From Alnus glutinosa (Eukaryota; Streptophyta; Magnoliopsida; Fagales; Betulaceae): 64,000 nucleotides of DNA. The notes beneath the pieces were generated by a model. The model searched no databases. It was not told the DNA's origin and was given only the letters and a program-made list of their open reading frames with translations. Numbering within the stretch: position 1 is the stretch's first letter; every line of letters starts with the position of its first letter. The translations under genes were made by a program, and so were the position numbers. Below are positions 23,789-35,890 of this stretch, in pieces. The stretch is taken from NCBI RefSeq assembly GCF_958979055.1, contig NC_084894.1, positions 19,685,616 to 19,749,615 of the forward strand. Reading direction: 5' to 3'.

Positions 23789-24465
23789 AATGCTAATAGT
23801 ACTCCGTTTATTTCGATGTCAGTCGTAAAATATTTTTAACAAAATTATTTTTTAGAAAAAAAAAAATTATAATTTTTTTGAAAATATTTTTTAGTGTTTG
23901 GCTCCTACGAAAGAATTATCAACGGCAAAAAACCACCGGTTACAAAATTCCAGCGATTGTGGTTGGAATCGGGCAAGACTGGCCAGATTCCGTCACCGAT
24001 GAGCAAAATTCCAATCAGTTTCACCAGAATCTGGCTACTATTGCCAAATTCCGGCGACAAGGCCAGATTCCGGAACCAATTGGCCGGATTCCAACGACAG
24101 TGATCGAAATCCAAAAAAACTTGTCAAATTTTAGCGACAATGGCTAGAATCCGACAGCCAATGTCGTCGGATTCCAATGCCTGGATCCCAAAATCAGGAA
24201 ACCTTTGGTGCAAATTCGAGTTGCCAACAAACTCCAATGTCCGATGGTAGTGAATTCTCACGAATGTGCGTGCAAAAATTAAGAGTTTAAATTCAAAAAA
24301 ATTAAATCGTTTTTTCAAAAATTAAAGAGGCTTTTTTTGGTCAAACTAAAAACGATTTATGTTGACCATCATTTTCGGTTGCACTAAACACCAAAAAATT
24401 AAATACTGAAAATATTTTTCAGACAATATTTTACGTCCAAATAAACGGAACATAAGTCTAGCATT
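23789..24465. mobile_element. TIR element with GATTCCG-rich interior
   Basis: Left TCCGTTTATTTCGATGTCAG and right CAAATAAACGGAA are inverted ends, and AATGCT lies outside them on both sides. The interior (23930-24200) holds many degenerate copies of GCCAGATTCCG or GCGACAATGGC. Left and right flanks show no clear direct repeat. The short ORFs inside are the repeats read as protein and match no family I know. Superfamily uncertain. Confidence 0.7.
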
Positions 24466-25690
24466 ATTCTTTGATTTTACTTAAAAAAAAAAAAAAAAAA
24501 AAGAAAAAGAAAAAAGAAGACAAGTGTTGATACTAAAACTTTTAATTTCGTTATTTCACAATAAAAATCCTTTTGGAATTTTATTTTATTTTATTTTTTT
24601 CAATTACGTTGTTGATTTTGAAGAGCGAAGATATTTTACGTAACTCCATCAAGTAGACCAAAAAAGACCACTCCATTTTTGCATTTGCGCTCTCAAGTCT
24701 CAATAATTGTGAAGTGATCGAATGAATGTTGTTGTTTCCTACCATTCTACTCTCATCCTATTGGATTAATGTTACTTTTATTTAATTATTTTGCTTTTAA
24801 TAAAGATGAGATCGATAGATGAACATGGTTTTGCGTTTTTTTCTTTTAACCGGTAGCAACGTACAACATCAAGAGACCACCAATCATTAAGAGAGAGAGA
24901 GAGAGAGAGAGGGGAAAAGGACCTTTTTGAGCTAACTTCTATGACAAGTTTGAAGAAAATATCTACTTTAGAGGAGTTTGTTGCATATATATATATATAT
25001 ATATACACAATCATCATTATTACACAAGAATTAATATGAGCTTCACTATGTATCAAACAAATCATTAGACTGTGGGAGATCATTATGATAACGTTAATCT
25101 AGTGGTAAGACCAGGTTTGTTCATCTTTATCATGATGTTTGAATTTTCTCTTATCTTGTCTGGTGGTAGAGTTACCCTTGAGACTTGAGACTTGAGACTT
25201 GAGAGGAGTGCTTGAACACCATGCATGGGCGGCTGGGCCACAACGTATGCCAAGAAAGCATGTTGTATTATTGTTGTTGATTTGGTGATATTTCCATTCC
25301 ACCATCGGTGGTGGAGTTAGGATTTTGATTTAGGGGTTATCAATTTTTATTTATTTATTTATTTTTAATGAATGAAAAAAAAAAAATTAAAGTTGAACAA
25401 AAAAAAAATATTAAAACAATAACAAGAATGATCTTCGGATTTGGCCGGTCTCTATCATTAGAATGTTAATCATAAACTTTTTCTTTAGCAAGGATGTAGT
25501 GGTAGATTTGTTAAAAATCTACCTCAATATGAGCTCATTTAGAATTTAATTGGAGCTCAATAAAATTATTGTTGTTCTCCATAATTTTAAGTAACTACAA
25601 TTATATATTTTATTTAATTAAAATATAAAACAAATATTATATATATTCATAAACAATTAAATATAAAAACAATTATAAAAAAGAGCAATC

Positions 25691-25722
<32 letters not shown>

Positions 25723-26129
25723 AAATTATTACTTTAAACAAGTAATCTAAATATAAAAATTTGATTACATACCTAACATTTTTAAGAAAAAATTGATTTA
25801 TAGTTTTAACGATTGAAACTTGAAGGCTTAATTTGAATCATAAAATGTTGAAGTTGAAAGAAATATCGCAAGAAGAAATCACAAATTTTTCTAATTCTAT
25901 CCAATGTCAAATAGCACTAGATTACTCGAAGAAATATAAGAAAAAATAATAATAATAATAATAACATTCGGCGATCAAGTTGACAAATTTTGGCTCTGCC
26001 TTTCGGCGCGCGTGATGTTGAGGATCATGTTGACAATCAAGCAACCCTTAGCCACATGTGATATTTTCATTTGCCTTTCATCACTACTGCCGATCTTTTG
26101 TGGTTATTTGCTGCTTCACGGCACTCGTC
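24466..26129. other. AT-rich spacer with microsatellites
   Basis: No gene. It contains (GA)n at 24892-24911, (AT)n at about 24986-25005, GAGACTT repeats at 25178-25202, (TA)n at about 25697-25719 and (AAT)n at about 25946-25964. A GGTGGTGGAGTTAGGATTTT start at 25308 and TTTTGGCTCTGCC at 25987 look like the two ends of an old hAT-type element. Confidence 0.5.
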
Positions 26130-26137
26130 GTAGGTGC

Positions 26138-26309
26138 CAGGGACGGATCTAAGGGGAGCTGGCAGGGGCCATGGTCCCCCTCTCAATTCCAAAAAAGAAA
26201 AAAAAAATATTAGGTAAAAAAAAAAAATTAGCCTATATATACTGACCTTTATCAACAAATTTTTTTAACCCTTGACCCTTGCCCATAAGAGCTTTTGCCT
26301 CTGTCCCTG
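26138..26309. mobile_element. hAT-type MITE, 8-bp target duplication
   Basis: Inverted ends are CAGGGACGGATC and CCTCTGTCCCTG. Flanking 8-mers GTAGGTGC (26130-26137) and GTAGGCGC (26310-26317) differ at one base, the 8-bp duplication typical of hAT elements. No ORF. Confidence 0.85.
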
Positions 26310-26317
26310 GTAGGCGC

Positions 26318-27041
26318 GTGAAGATCACGTGCCGGTGTACACCACCGTCCTCCGCCACGCCATCCATCGATGCTACTATTTCGTGTTTTTATTTGTTGTC
26401 TTTTAAATTTTTCTTGTAATTTTCTATTCCCTGTGTTTCTTTTTGTGGCTAGTTTTTTGTGTTGGCATTTTTCTACTAGTAGTGTTGTAAACACTTCTGG
26501 GTTTCATTCCGTTTACGAAACTAAGCAACTTTGTTGGCATTATCGGTTACTTTGATAGGCCGGGTCATTTATTAACTCATTCCCGACTGCTCTTATGAAG
26601 GCTCTAGCGCATTTATATTTTATTTTCGTGTAATTTTCCTTTTGTTGGGTTTTTTTTTTTCACCTTTTCCCCTCTCCCAGTTTGAATAGGAAAAATAAAA
26701 AAGCTAACAAATGTTGGCTCTGTTTGGTAACCACTATCCCTTCCACTCCCGGCCCTTATTTTCACTTCTCCTAAAAAAAAAAAAAAAAATCAACTTCAAA
26801 ACATTCTAATTTTTATTTTTATTTTTCATTTTTTGTATTACATCAATAATTTTTTACCACTACAAAATAGAACTTTTTTACTTTTTCATACAAATTTTTT
26901 ATACTTTATATTATATCAATCACTTCTTATTACTATTAAAAAACAAAACTAACCTCAAAAACCTTAACCAAACACAAGCACACGAGTAATCCTAATGTTG
27001 ATCACCTCACAAAACACATATAGGTTTCAGTGCCTTGTTTG
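26318..27041. other. Spacer, nothing identified
   Basis: T-rich sequence with small chance ORFs and no recognised element. Confidence 0.5.
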
Positions 27042-27603
27042 GGAAAAAGTATACAGACCCCATTTAACTACAACTCAATTGTTAATGTGCCTCCCAAACT
27101 CTAATGGTGTCGATGTCTCCCCTTAAACTACTAAGCAATGTCAATGTCCCCCAATGACAAAAATACTATTCATAAAATTATTAAAAATATTAAAATTATA
27201 TAAAAACAAAGCAAAAAAAAACAAAATTTATTTTTTATTGTTAAAAAAAAAAAATTAAAATAATTTTTTTTTTTTAAAAAAAAAAAACAATGTTTTTCAT
27301 TTTTTGAATTTTTTTTTTTTTAGATTTTGTTTTATATAATTTCAATTTGGGACAACCCCTTGGATTTTCATTTTTCTCTTTTTTTTTAATTTTTTTTTTC
27401 AATCTTTCAAAAAGTTTTTTTTTTCTTCAAATTTATAAAGATATATTTGTCTTATTGACATTTTTTTTAGGGTTATTTTTGTCTTTTTGTTGTCTTTATG
27501 GGGGACATTGACATTTTTTAGTAGTTTAAGGAGGGGCATTCATACTATTGATAGTTTAGACATTGACAATAGAATGGTAGTTTGAGGGAATGTGTACTTT
27601 TCC
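27042..27603. mobile_element. Long-TIR non-autonomous DNA element
   Basis: The left GGAAAAAGTATACAGACCCC and the right end GTGTACTTTTCC are inverted. Further in, CTTAAACTACTAAGCAATGT on the left pairs with ACATTTTTTAGTAGTTTAAG on the right and CAATGTCCCCCA with its complement. The arms are about 110 bp with gaps; the middle is A/T homopolymer-rich. Built like the 17267-17634 element, but no target duplication was found. Confidence 0.7.
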
Positions 27604-28261
27604 TTTTCTTTTCTTTTTAATAAAAAAAAGTACACAAATCAAAGTTAAAGTAGCACAGATTTCAAAAAAAATATATAAACAAAGTCGATGCAGTTTTAAA
27701 GCTGTGCCTTACTGCCTAGTTATTTAAACGGTGCGTTCATCTTCAATCTTGGTATCTTCTTCAACCTTCGTAAGTTTTTGTACCTAATTACAGAAAACTC
27801 TAAAATAATGATAGAAAAAAGAAATTTGCCCCTGATGAGTTGGTGAGGGAGGGCAACCAGGACACAAGTAGGAATTCTACCAAGAGTAAGAAAAAAATTT
27901 GGGAGGTAGGGGGCATTTGACCCCTTTCGGCCCCCCCTCCCTCCACCCCTGCCCACCCTCAGTTCCACCTTTGTAGACTTTTTCCTGTTTGCTTTAGAGT
28001 GGAGATTGGAATAGAGGTTAAGGTATTAAGGTCTTTTTCCTTTTTCTATTTATATAAATAAAGCAAATAAGGTAGTCTTCTTCTTCTTCTTCTTCATTTT
28101 TTTTTTTTTTTTTTTTTTGTCTTCAGTTGAAGATGAAGACGAAGAACATATTTTCATCATTGAAGGAAATTCTCTTCGTACATGAAGATCTGTTTTTATT
28201 CTTCCCCTTCTGTCTAATTCCAACTCCAATATTTCGAAGGTAGAGTCGGATTGAAAATCAT
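27604..28261. other. Spacer beside the plastid insertion
   Basis: A (CTT)n run at 28077-28095 is followed by a T run. 28140-28262 has an open minus-strand frame contiguous with the plastid-derived piece but not matching ycf2; origin unknown. Confidence 0.45.
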
Positions 28262-28668
28262 GTTGAATATAAGTTCTTTCAAAATTTACTATTTGTCCCT
28301 CTCTTAGTGGTGTTCCAAAAATGTCTGCAATTGAGTAAATATCTCTACGAACGAATGGATCAATTGAATTGGAAAATGGAAAGATTTGTACAAGTTATAC
28401 ATTTCTTCACCATTTTGTGAAAAATAGTTAAGTATGAATATGTTAGACCTATGACTTGATTGGTGAAATAGTATCTAAAAAAAACCATGTTTTTTTTTCC
28501 ACTGCACAAAGAAAAAGATTTGTTGCACATGAACAAGATATTGAGGAATTGTTCATACGTAAAATCACAATTATTGATGCAGGCGTTTTCCACATAAAAA
28601 TAGAATCTTTTGTTACAATCGAAGCAAAAGTGATGTGTATAATTCAAGATTGATGCCAGAAAAGCCAT
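28262..28668 (-). pseudogene. ycf2: Nuclear insertion of chloroplast ycf2 (NUPT fragment)
   Basis: The minus strand encodes an internal part of the plastid Ycf2 protein: segments such as [26 protein letters not shown] and [11 protein letters not shown], then after frameshifts [19 protein letters not shown] and [11 protein letters not shown], follow the known Ycf2 order. The reading frame is broken by at least one stop and two shifts, and the match ends abruptly at both sides, so this is a non-functional fragment of about 400 bp. The many substitutions mean the transfer is not recent. Confidence 0.9.
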
Positions 28669-28784
28669 TTTCAACCAGATAGAGAGGGATGAGAAATATA
28701 TTAAGATAGAAATGTCAAAACATAAATGAGAAATATATTAAGATTGAAAATAAAATTAATATATATATATATATATATATATAT

Positions 28785-29467
28785 TGGGAATAATCCCTTA
28801 AGTCGGGGGTGACAAGTCCACTTCAGTTACCATCCTTCAAAGGCCTTTCCATAAGGTTTTGGGCCCCAAGGCCTGAACCGGCCCGTAAAAGAATTGTGGG
28901 CCACAAGCCCGGAAGCGCATAGCAGGCAACCCATTATGGGACCAACGTGAATTTAATGCGCCGAAAGCGCACATTGACCACAGCAGTGTAAAAGGAGTAC
29001 GGAAACCTATATACTCCCTATGGTATAGGGGCGCCAGAATATCTCCTGCAGTGCAGAAATATCCCTCGCACACCGGGATGTCCCTACCAATACAGAGAAG
29101 TGACAGTGGACGATACAAGAATATCCCTGGCACACCAAGGTGTCCCTGCCAATGCGTAACAGTGGAAGGCGCAGGGATATTCCTACAGGTGCAATAAATG
29201 CAAGCAAAGATGCATTTCTTAATAAGGAAGAAAGACCGAAAACATATAGGCCTATAAATACAGCCCATTCTAGGTATGAGAGACACAAGCTTTTTAAACT
29301 CCATCAAAATTACTCTCAATCTTGCTATCTAACTTAAGCATTGGAGGGAGGAACTCTGATCAACCCCCGGAGTATTATCTTGAGCCTTGCAAGTATTGTA
29401 GTGCCCGGACGGCAAAACCATTGATGAAGAGTGAGTTGTCATGGCCATAACAGAAACTGTACTAACA
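28785..29467 (+). mobile_element. 5' LTR of a Tat-like gypsy element
   Basis: The stretch from TGGGAATAATCCC to GTACTAACA has LTR features: a CCTATAAATACAG TATA box at about 29250, a following leader, and a primer-binding-like site immediately after its end. The left boundary, directly after an (AT)n run, is approximate. No second copy was found in the window, so the 3' LTR is missing. Confidence 0.65.
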
Positions 29468-29490
29468 GTTTGGCACTGTCTGTGGGAAAG
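29468..29490 (+). other. Primer-binding site
   Basis: GTTTGGCACTGTCTGTGGGA follows the LTR end directly and resembles the TTTGGCGCCGTCTGTGGGAA site seen in many plant gypsy elements. A poly(A) run at 29508-29541 follows. Confidence 0.65.
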
Positions 29491-29504
29491 TGTTCTTCAT
29501 TCTC

Positions 29505-29544
<40 letters not shown>

Positions 29545-29546
29545 GG

Positions 29547-32500
29547 AATGGCAGTGACCACCCACTCCAACGGCCAAGTCATCAAACCAAGAAGACCGGC
29601 ACCAAATTCAACGGCTCAATCAAACCCACCTCTGAAAGGCTAGAATGGTCCACCACCACATGTGCGTATCCCTCCCTCTAACAATGCGGGATGCAACTAC
29701 GCTGTGGCATTGGAGGACCGGGTAGCTTTCTTAACGAAGTAAAACATGGAGCTACTCCTCCGAATCCCTAAGCAATCTCAATCCGAGGTTATCCGGGAAG
29801 TGACGGAGGAGCATAGCAGCCGGGTGAATAGCCGAACCCATCACAAGGACTACCTCGACAGAGAGGATCGCTAGAAGGCGAGCCCTGATGAGTGTCAAAT
29901 ATTGTATATTTAGACCCCTTAATTCACATTTGTTAAACCTTTAGCTTTGTTATTTTTTAATGTTTTTGGTTAGTTTTTGTATTTTGGTATTTTTCAGATC
30001 ATTGAGAGAAAACGGCAATTTTAAAGTGAAAAAATGCAAAGTTTGGAAGGAAGCACAAAGTCAAAATCGGATTGAATTAAATTTCACATTTTGCACAAGT
30101 CATAGTATTTTGATCATAACTTTCAGCTTAAGTATTGGATTAAAGTGAAATCAGCGGCGTTGGAAAGCTAATTCAAAATGATACAAATAATTTTGAAATA
30201 AAATTTTCTTAATTCGAATGTCTGCTATGTCATAAGTTCCCCGCAATATAAAAACCAGAATTTCCTTGTTCCTGGCGGCTGCAGACACTCCAAACCCATG
30301 CATTCTTTTATCTTATTAGAGTTTTTGAGGGATAAATGTGTCATTTTGTAAAAATTGGGTTTAACCTAATTTTCTGCTATAAATACCCCATGCTATGCAC
30401 CACTTAGGACACACATCCCAACATTGTACATAGCAGCAGCTGGGTTCTTTGGCTTCTATTCTTTGTAAGTTTTTATTTTTATGTTCTTAATAAAATTTAA
30501 TATTTTCTTCTTAGTGATGAGTTTCTAATTTTTTTAACTAAGGTTGAGGATGAAACCTCACATTTGAAGAGCAACAATATTTTCATGAGAGTTTATGCTA
30601 TCCGATTTTATTGGGTTTAATATTTCCAATGTTCTACTTCTTTTCAATTATTGAGATGATTTCTTGGATATCTATTGTGATTTCTGGATACATGTAATGA
30701 TTTGAGATAAGTCTCATTTAATTGATTGCTTGAATTTTTCATTTATTAAAACATTGGATATGCATTGTGTTTTGTTCTACAGATACATTTGATGATTTGG
30801 TTTAAACCGGATATCTTTTGTGATTTGTGCAAAGAACAGATTCATTGAATGATTTAATTAATTTTTGAAGCATAGTAGAACATCCATAGGATTTGTACGA
30901 TGAGAACTTCGGATATGTATTGACGAACATGAGAATATGTTGTTGTGAGTTGGTGAGTGTGGATTCTAAAACCTTAGTACATTTTCTTTTGTTTTATTTT
31001 TCTTTTATTCACAAAACCCCAAAATTCGGAACTAGGTTAAAATATAATTAGTTTAAATATAAATTAATTTTTGCAACACAATTCTCTGTGGATTCGACCT
31101 CGCACTTGCACATACACTATATTGGAAACGATTCGTGCACTTGCGAGTATTAAAATTTGCACATCAAGCCCCCGAAATTACATAACCCTAGGGCTAATGC
31201 AACAAGGGGTCCAAAAGGAGCTACCATTTCCTTCGCACAGCCGCCTGACAACTTAGACAAAAAGATCGCCAACTTAGAGAGGCAGAGCGCAAGCATGGCC
31301 CGGGAGATGGGGCAAAAAGACAAGGGCAAAGTTGCTGTGGTAGATAGGCTCTTGACGGGATCCAGCACCCTGTTCACCCGACGACTGGTTGGGTACCATT
31401 TGCCTGAAAAATTTAAAGTCCTGCAGATCCAGAGTTATGCCGGGACCGAGGATCCGGTCGAGCACCTGGAGTACTTCCTAGTCCACCTCGACCTTTACGA
31501 TACCCCAGAAGAAGTCGCTTGCCAGGCATTCACATTGACCTTAACTGGGAATGCCCAGGACTGGTTCAGAAGGCGGTAAGGGTCCATTGACTCGTTCGAA
31601 GCATTTGGTAGAGAATTCTTGGGGCAATTCATGGCGGCCCAGACGAACAAGAAACCCTCAAGGTACTTGCTCACACTGCAACAAAAGGGTGGAGAGACCC
31701 TTAAAGATTTTGTGGCCCGCTTCAATACGAAGAAGATGGCGGTGGAGGATCCGACTGATGATATGGTCTACGTAGCCCTCTATCAGGGGTTGTTGCCGGA
31801 GGAACCGCTGATGAAGAAGTTGGATAGGAAGCAGTTAGCTACCTTGTAGGGATTGATGGACAAAGTCGAAGAGTTCATCAACCAAGAGGAGACCCTTAAG
31901 GCGATGATCAGTGCAAGGAAGCCTTAAGAATCAGCCTTGGACAAGAAGAAGGAAGCGAAGAAAGCCGGGAAGGAGGAGCTGAACCCGGTCAAGAGATTTG
32001 CAGATTAAAACTTCACTCCTATCAACGTGAGAGTGGCTGATGTTATCACCGTGATGAAGGGAGACCTGAAGTTTCGTCAACCTCCGAAGATAATAGGGGC
32101 TCCTTCTCCCCGTAACAGGGACAAGTATTGCAAATACCATGCAGCAATGAGCCACACTACCAAAAGGTGTATAGCCCAAAGGATGTTGATATAGAAGTTC
32201 ATTAGGAATGGGAAGTTAAACCGGTTCATAGTATAGCAGCTGGTCCAGCAGGCAAACGACCAGCCCAGAGACCATTAGAATTATAAGGCTCGGGAATACC
32301 TGCCTAGGGATAGGCAACCTCAGGATGATCATTCTCGAGAGCCTCCCCGACATCATGACAAGGAGTGGGATGAAGCCTGTCCAGACCTTCGAGAATGGAG
32401 AGATGATTGTGACGGTCAAGAAGCAAGAGCTAGCGTTCGTGGGAGCCGATCAAGTAGAAAATAGTTACGGAGATCTGGAGTATATTTGGCAAATTCACAG

Positions 32501-33135
32501 GAAGAGGCGAGTTCAACTCATCAAGGAAGGCCTACGCTCGACAGGTGAAAAACCCGAAATTGTACACGATAGAAAGGCCCCAAAAGCTTCAAAGGAGAGA
32601 ATCCCCGGTGATAGGATTCTCAGATAATGACTATGAAGGAATCTCCTAGCCCCACAACGACGCCTTGGTGGTTGCGCTAACAATAGCAAACCATAACGTC
32701 CATTAGGTTTCGGTAGATATTGGGAGTTCGGCTGACATATTATACTAGTAGGTATTTGAAAGGCTGAAGTTAAGCCGAGGTAAAATAGTCCCAACCAACT
32801 TTCCGTTAATGGGATTTGCGAGTGAATTGGTGCACCCAGTAGGATCAATTGAACTTTCGCTGACAACCAGGTCAATCCCGAAGCAGGTGACTGTGATGGT
32901 CAAATTCTTGCTGGTAGACTGCCCGTCAGCGTACAACACCATTATTAGGAGGACGATTCTTAACCAGCTTGAAGTTGTGACCTCCACCCCGCACTTCAAA
33001 ATGAAGTTCCCCACCGAGAATGGAGTTCGTGAAGTTAGAGGCGACCAGTGGGTGGCCCAAAACTATTATAACATGACTTTGAATGACGCCCCGAAAAGAG
33101 ACACCTCTGAGGCGGGATGTAGCACGCCAAGATAA
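29547..33135 (+). pseudogene. Tat-like gypsy gag-protease, interrupted and decayed
   Basis: Gag begins at about 29547 (MAVTTHSNGQ) and is split by a solo LTR at 29886-31166. After that come the gag core (SYAGTEDPVEHLEYF, NAQDWF, then ETLKDFVARFN), a CX2HX4HX4C zinc-knuckle-like motif (CKYHAAMSHTTKRC, about 32130-32170) and a protease region (VDIGSSADILY at about 32717, later NTIIRRTILNQL and MKFPTENGVREVRGDQ). Several in-frame stops occur, for example at 31577 and 31847, and the protease Asp-Ser/Thr-Gly site reads DIGSS. Sequence and order fit the Tat lineage of Ty3/gypsy elements. Reverse transcriptase and RNase H are absent after 33135. Confidence 0.85.
29886..31166 (+). mobile_element. Solo Athila-like LTR inserted in gag
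   Basis: It begins TGATGAGTGTCAAATA and ends AATTTGCACATCA. The 5-bp duplication AGCCC flanks it exactly (29881-29885 and 31167-31171). The family is the same as 46054-47865, where an Athila-type primer-binding site adjoins. It has a TATA-containing leader (CTATAAATACCCCATG at about 30378) and no internal region, so it arose by recombination between two LTRs. Confidence 0.93.
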
Positions 33136-33239
33136 CGATTATTCAGGCAAAACAGTGTTTTCGCTTGCAGCCACACTGACGGGCCGATAGTAGACCCTCC
33201 CGTCAGGGTTTACGAAAAGTGACACTTGCCACTCGCGAC

Positions 33240-33385
33240 CCTGTGGTCGGAAAGCTAGGACTCGAATGGGAAGGTCTTTATCAAGTGATCAGATACCAAA
33301 AATCGGGTGCCTACTACCTTCGAATGGTCAGCAGAAAGCCTCTATCTCGACCTTGGAACATCGAGCATTTAAAGAGATATTATTA
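33240..33385 (+). pseudogene. C-terminal remnant of gypsy integrase
   Basis: The frame reads GKLGLEWEGLYQVI, SGAYYLRM and SRPWNIEHLK, the usual end of plant gypsy integrases. It lies only about 100 bp after the protease, so about 3 kb of pol (reverse transcriptase, RNase H, most of integrase) has been deleted. Confidence 0.85.
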
Positions 33386-33698
33386 GTAAGGTCAGACATT
33401 TTGTTTTCCTTACTGATTCATGTATTTCAGTTTCTGTTATTGTTACTGTGTATCGACATCAATAAAATGAGGAATCTTCTGAAGCATTTGTTAGTTTTTT
33501 TTTTATTATTATTAAAAAAAAAAATGAAGGAGGAGATAACCGTTATAAAAAATTGAACGGGGAGACAACCTCTAAAAAAAATCGGACAAGACAGCAAGAC
33601 CACTCAGAAAACCCCATCGTTTGGCGACTAGGGAACATGGTTGGACTGTAAACATGGAGAGAATCATAACAGAAAGGCATTCTTCATTTCTCAAAGAA

Positions 33699-33915
33699 GG
33701 GCCGGGTTTTCACCCTAGTACAGGGTCTTCTCGGCCCGGGATTTCTCAAACTTAGATTTTTATGAAAAACCAAGTCTTGAAGGAGGGGCGGGTTTTCACC
33801 CTAGTATAGGGTCTTCCGAGCCCACGTTCTCTCAAACTTGGTTTTTTTTCTCAAAAACCAAGTCTCGAACGAGGGCCAAGTTTTCCCCCTAGTATAGGGT
33901 CTTCCCGGCCTAAGA
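33699..33915 (+). repeat. Three tandem repeats of about 87 bp
   Basis: Units start GGGCCGGGTTTTCACCCTAG, at about 33699, 33785 and 33872, each ending in AAAACCAAGTCT or similar. They lie between the integrase remnant and the antisense ORF. Confidence 0.85.
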
Positions 33916-34148
33916 TCTGACCCATGAAAAGTTTTAAATTTTTCCGACCCATGCATTTCATTTTATTTTTCTTAGCTGAATGTCAATATGCAGCCCCAGT
34001 TATGGGGGTTAGGAAAAAAAAAAAAACAACAACAACAACAACAACTATACAAGAAGACAAGTCAGAAGAGTATTCTTCATTTGTTCAGAAAATCCAAAAC
34101 ATTACAACAAAAACAAAAAATGACAGAAAGAAAAAATAGGAGGCACAA

Positions 34149-35890
34149 TCAAGGCCTAGGAGCAGCCTCGTCCCCGGAAGACTCTTCGAGGTTAGTAGGA
34201 GGCAGGGGAATCTCAACTTCTTGTGAACTACATTCACGGGAACATCGGGGAAGCAGCTCCGTCCTAACTGCTGCCATTTCCTCCCCCACTTCCACAAGTA
34301 CCGGCAAGAAGTCTGCTTCAATAGTGGCCGAGTTGAACTCGTGCTGATCCAGGATTAGGGTCCTAAAAGCCTCGAAACCCCAGTTGAATCCTCGGACCCA
34401 TGCCATGTCCCGGAAACAAGGAACAAAAGTCAACTGCTTCATCGCCTGGAGAGCCTTCGCCTTTTAATGTTCGTACTTTAGCTTGAGTCTCTGGCAGGCT
34501 CTCTCGGACTCTTACAGTGAGACCTTTGCGACCTTTGAAATAGCTTTGGCATTCGCTTGCACTTTTTCAGCATTTGCCCGAGCTGTCTCAGTTTTCGCCC
34601 GGGCTCCCTTTGACTCACCTAGCCGGGTCTCTAGGGCATCCTTGGCTTTCTCCGGCTTGTCCAGCTGGGTTCATAAGACGTTCGCGGTAGTCTCAATCTC
34701 AGCTAGTTGGATCCTTAGGTCGTCTGCCTCCTCCCAGGCGTTCTCAGACTCGGCCAGTCGAGCCTTCAAGTCTTCAATTTCCTTCACGACTTGGTCATGC
34801 TCCTCGGCTGCCTTGCAGACATCAGCATTAAACTTCTTCGCATCGGCCAACAATTGCATGTTAACCATGTTGGAGCTTTTCACCATTTCGTCCAACGCAT
34901 TGGCCCGAAAAGTCTCCCCCTCATCCCAGGTGGCTTTCTCTTTGAGTACCCGATTCTCCTCAAGTAACTCACTAACCTAGGCGGTCTTCGCTATCAACTT
35001 CTGCTCTTTAGCCTCCAAGAGTCCCTTCAATTTCTCCACTCGATCGGAGGTCGCCATCATCAGATGTCGGAGCCTTGTGCTCTCTAAGGGTAGCTCCTTC
35101 CTCTCATCCTCAAAGTCATTGTAAAGCTCTACCCGACAAAGGATCGACTATAAAGAAAACAATTCGGGAGTTAGCCCCGGAAGAGGGAAAATAACTTGAT
35201 ACAAAAAGGATACGAAAAGCTAACCTTGATACTTTCGTGAAGAAGCATATCGACCATCCACTCAGGTGTCAGTCTCTCGGCCGCTACAAAGTGATCCCCA
35301 GGAAAAAGTTGGGTAAGGACATCGAGAGGGTGACCTTGTAGCCCCTCCTTGAGAGACCGGAGAAAAGGCGCCTTCGCCCGAAAGGCCTAGTCACTAGGGG
35401 GTCTCTATACACAGCACCGAAGATCCTGACAGCACCGAAAGATAGGGGAGTTGACGAAGGATTTGCCGGAAGTTCCTGGGTGACGTCACCCTCTGGTGGT
35501 GGGAGGCTGGAAAGGCAAGCCTTAGTTGAGACCAGCGCGTCCTCGGAACCACGGGGGTCACTAGGATTATTTCAAGGCCGCCCCCGGGGCAACAGGACGA
35601 GCTGAAACTTCAGGATTCCCCTACCTAGGAAAACCTGGTTGGGGGAAAGACTCCCTCGTCTCGGAAAGGATACTCCCAAGTTCCTGTAACTGGAGACCCA
35701 GCGGGGGTCTCTTTGGGGATTCCTCGACCTTTTCTTTCCCCTTGTCCGCCTTACACTTCCAACTAATCGGGGTCTCCTCCTCCTCATGATCATCCGAGTC
35801 CCGGTCGGAGGAGATAGTCACATCACCTTGGCTGCTCGGGATTGAACCAAAAATGGGTGCAAGTGCACCATCCAGGGGAAGGACGGGCAC
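34149..35890 (-). pseudogene. Antisense accessory ORF of the Tat-like element
   Basis: Minus-strand coding remains in pieces: a 5' part at 35890-35621 rich in acid and Ser (GDVTISSDRDSDDHEEEETP), a middle part with FVAAERLTPEWMVDMLL (about 35230-35300), a coiled coil (about 35130-34670, VKEIEDLKARLAE) and a C-terminal part at 34442-34149. This matches the 'putative gypsy type transposon' proteins that plant gypsy elements carry in reverse orientation downstream of pol. Stops and frameshifts break it. Function in such elements is unknown. Confidence 0.75.

Noticed and set aside
33924..34347. Plus-strand ORFs over the antisense region
   Set aside because: They are shadows of the minus-strand accessory ORF and of a CAA repeat.
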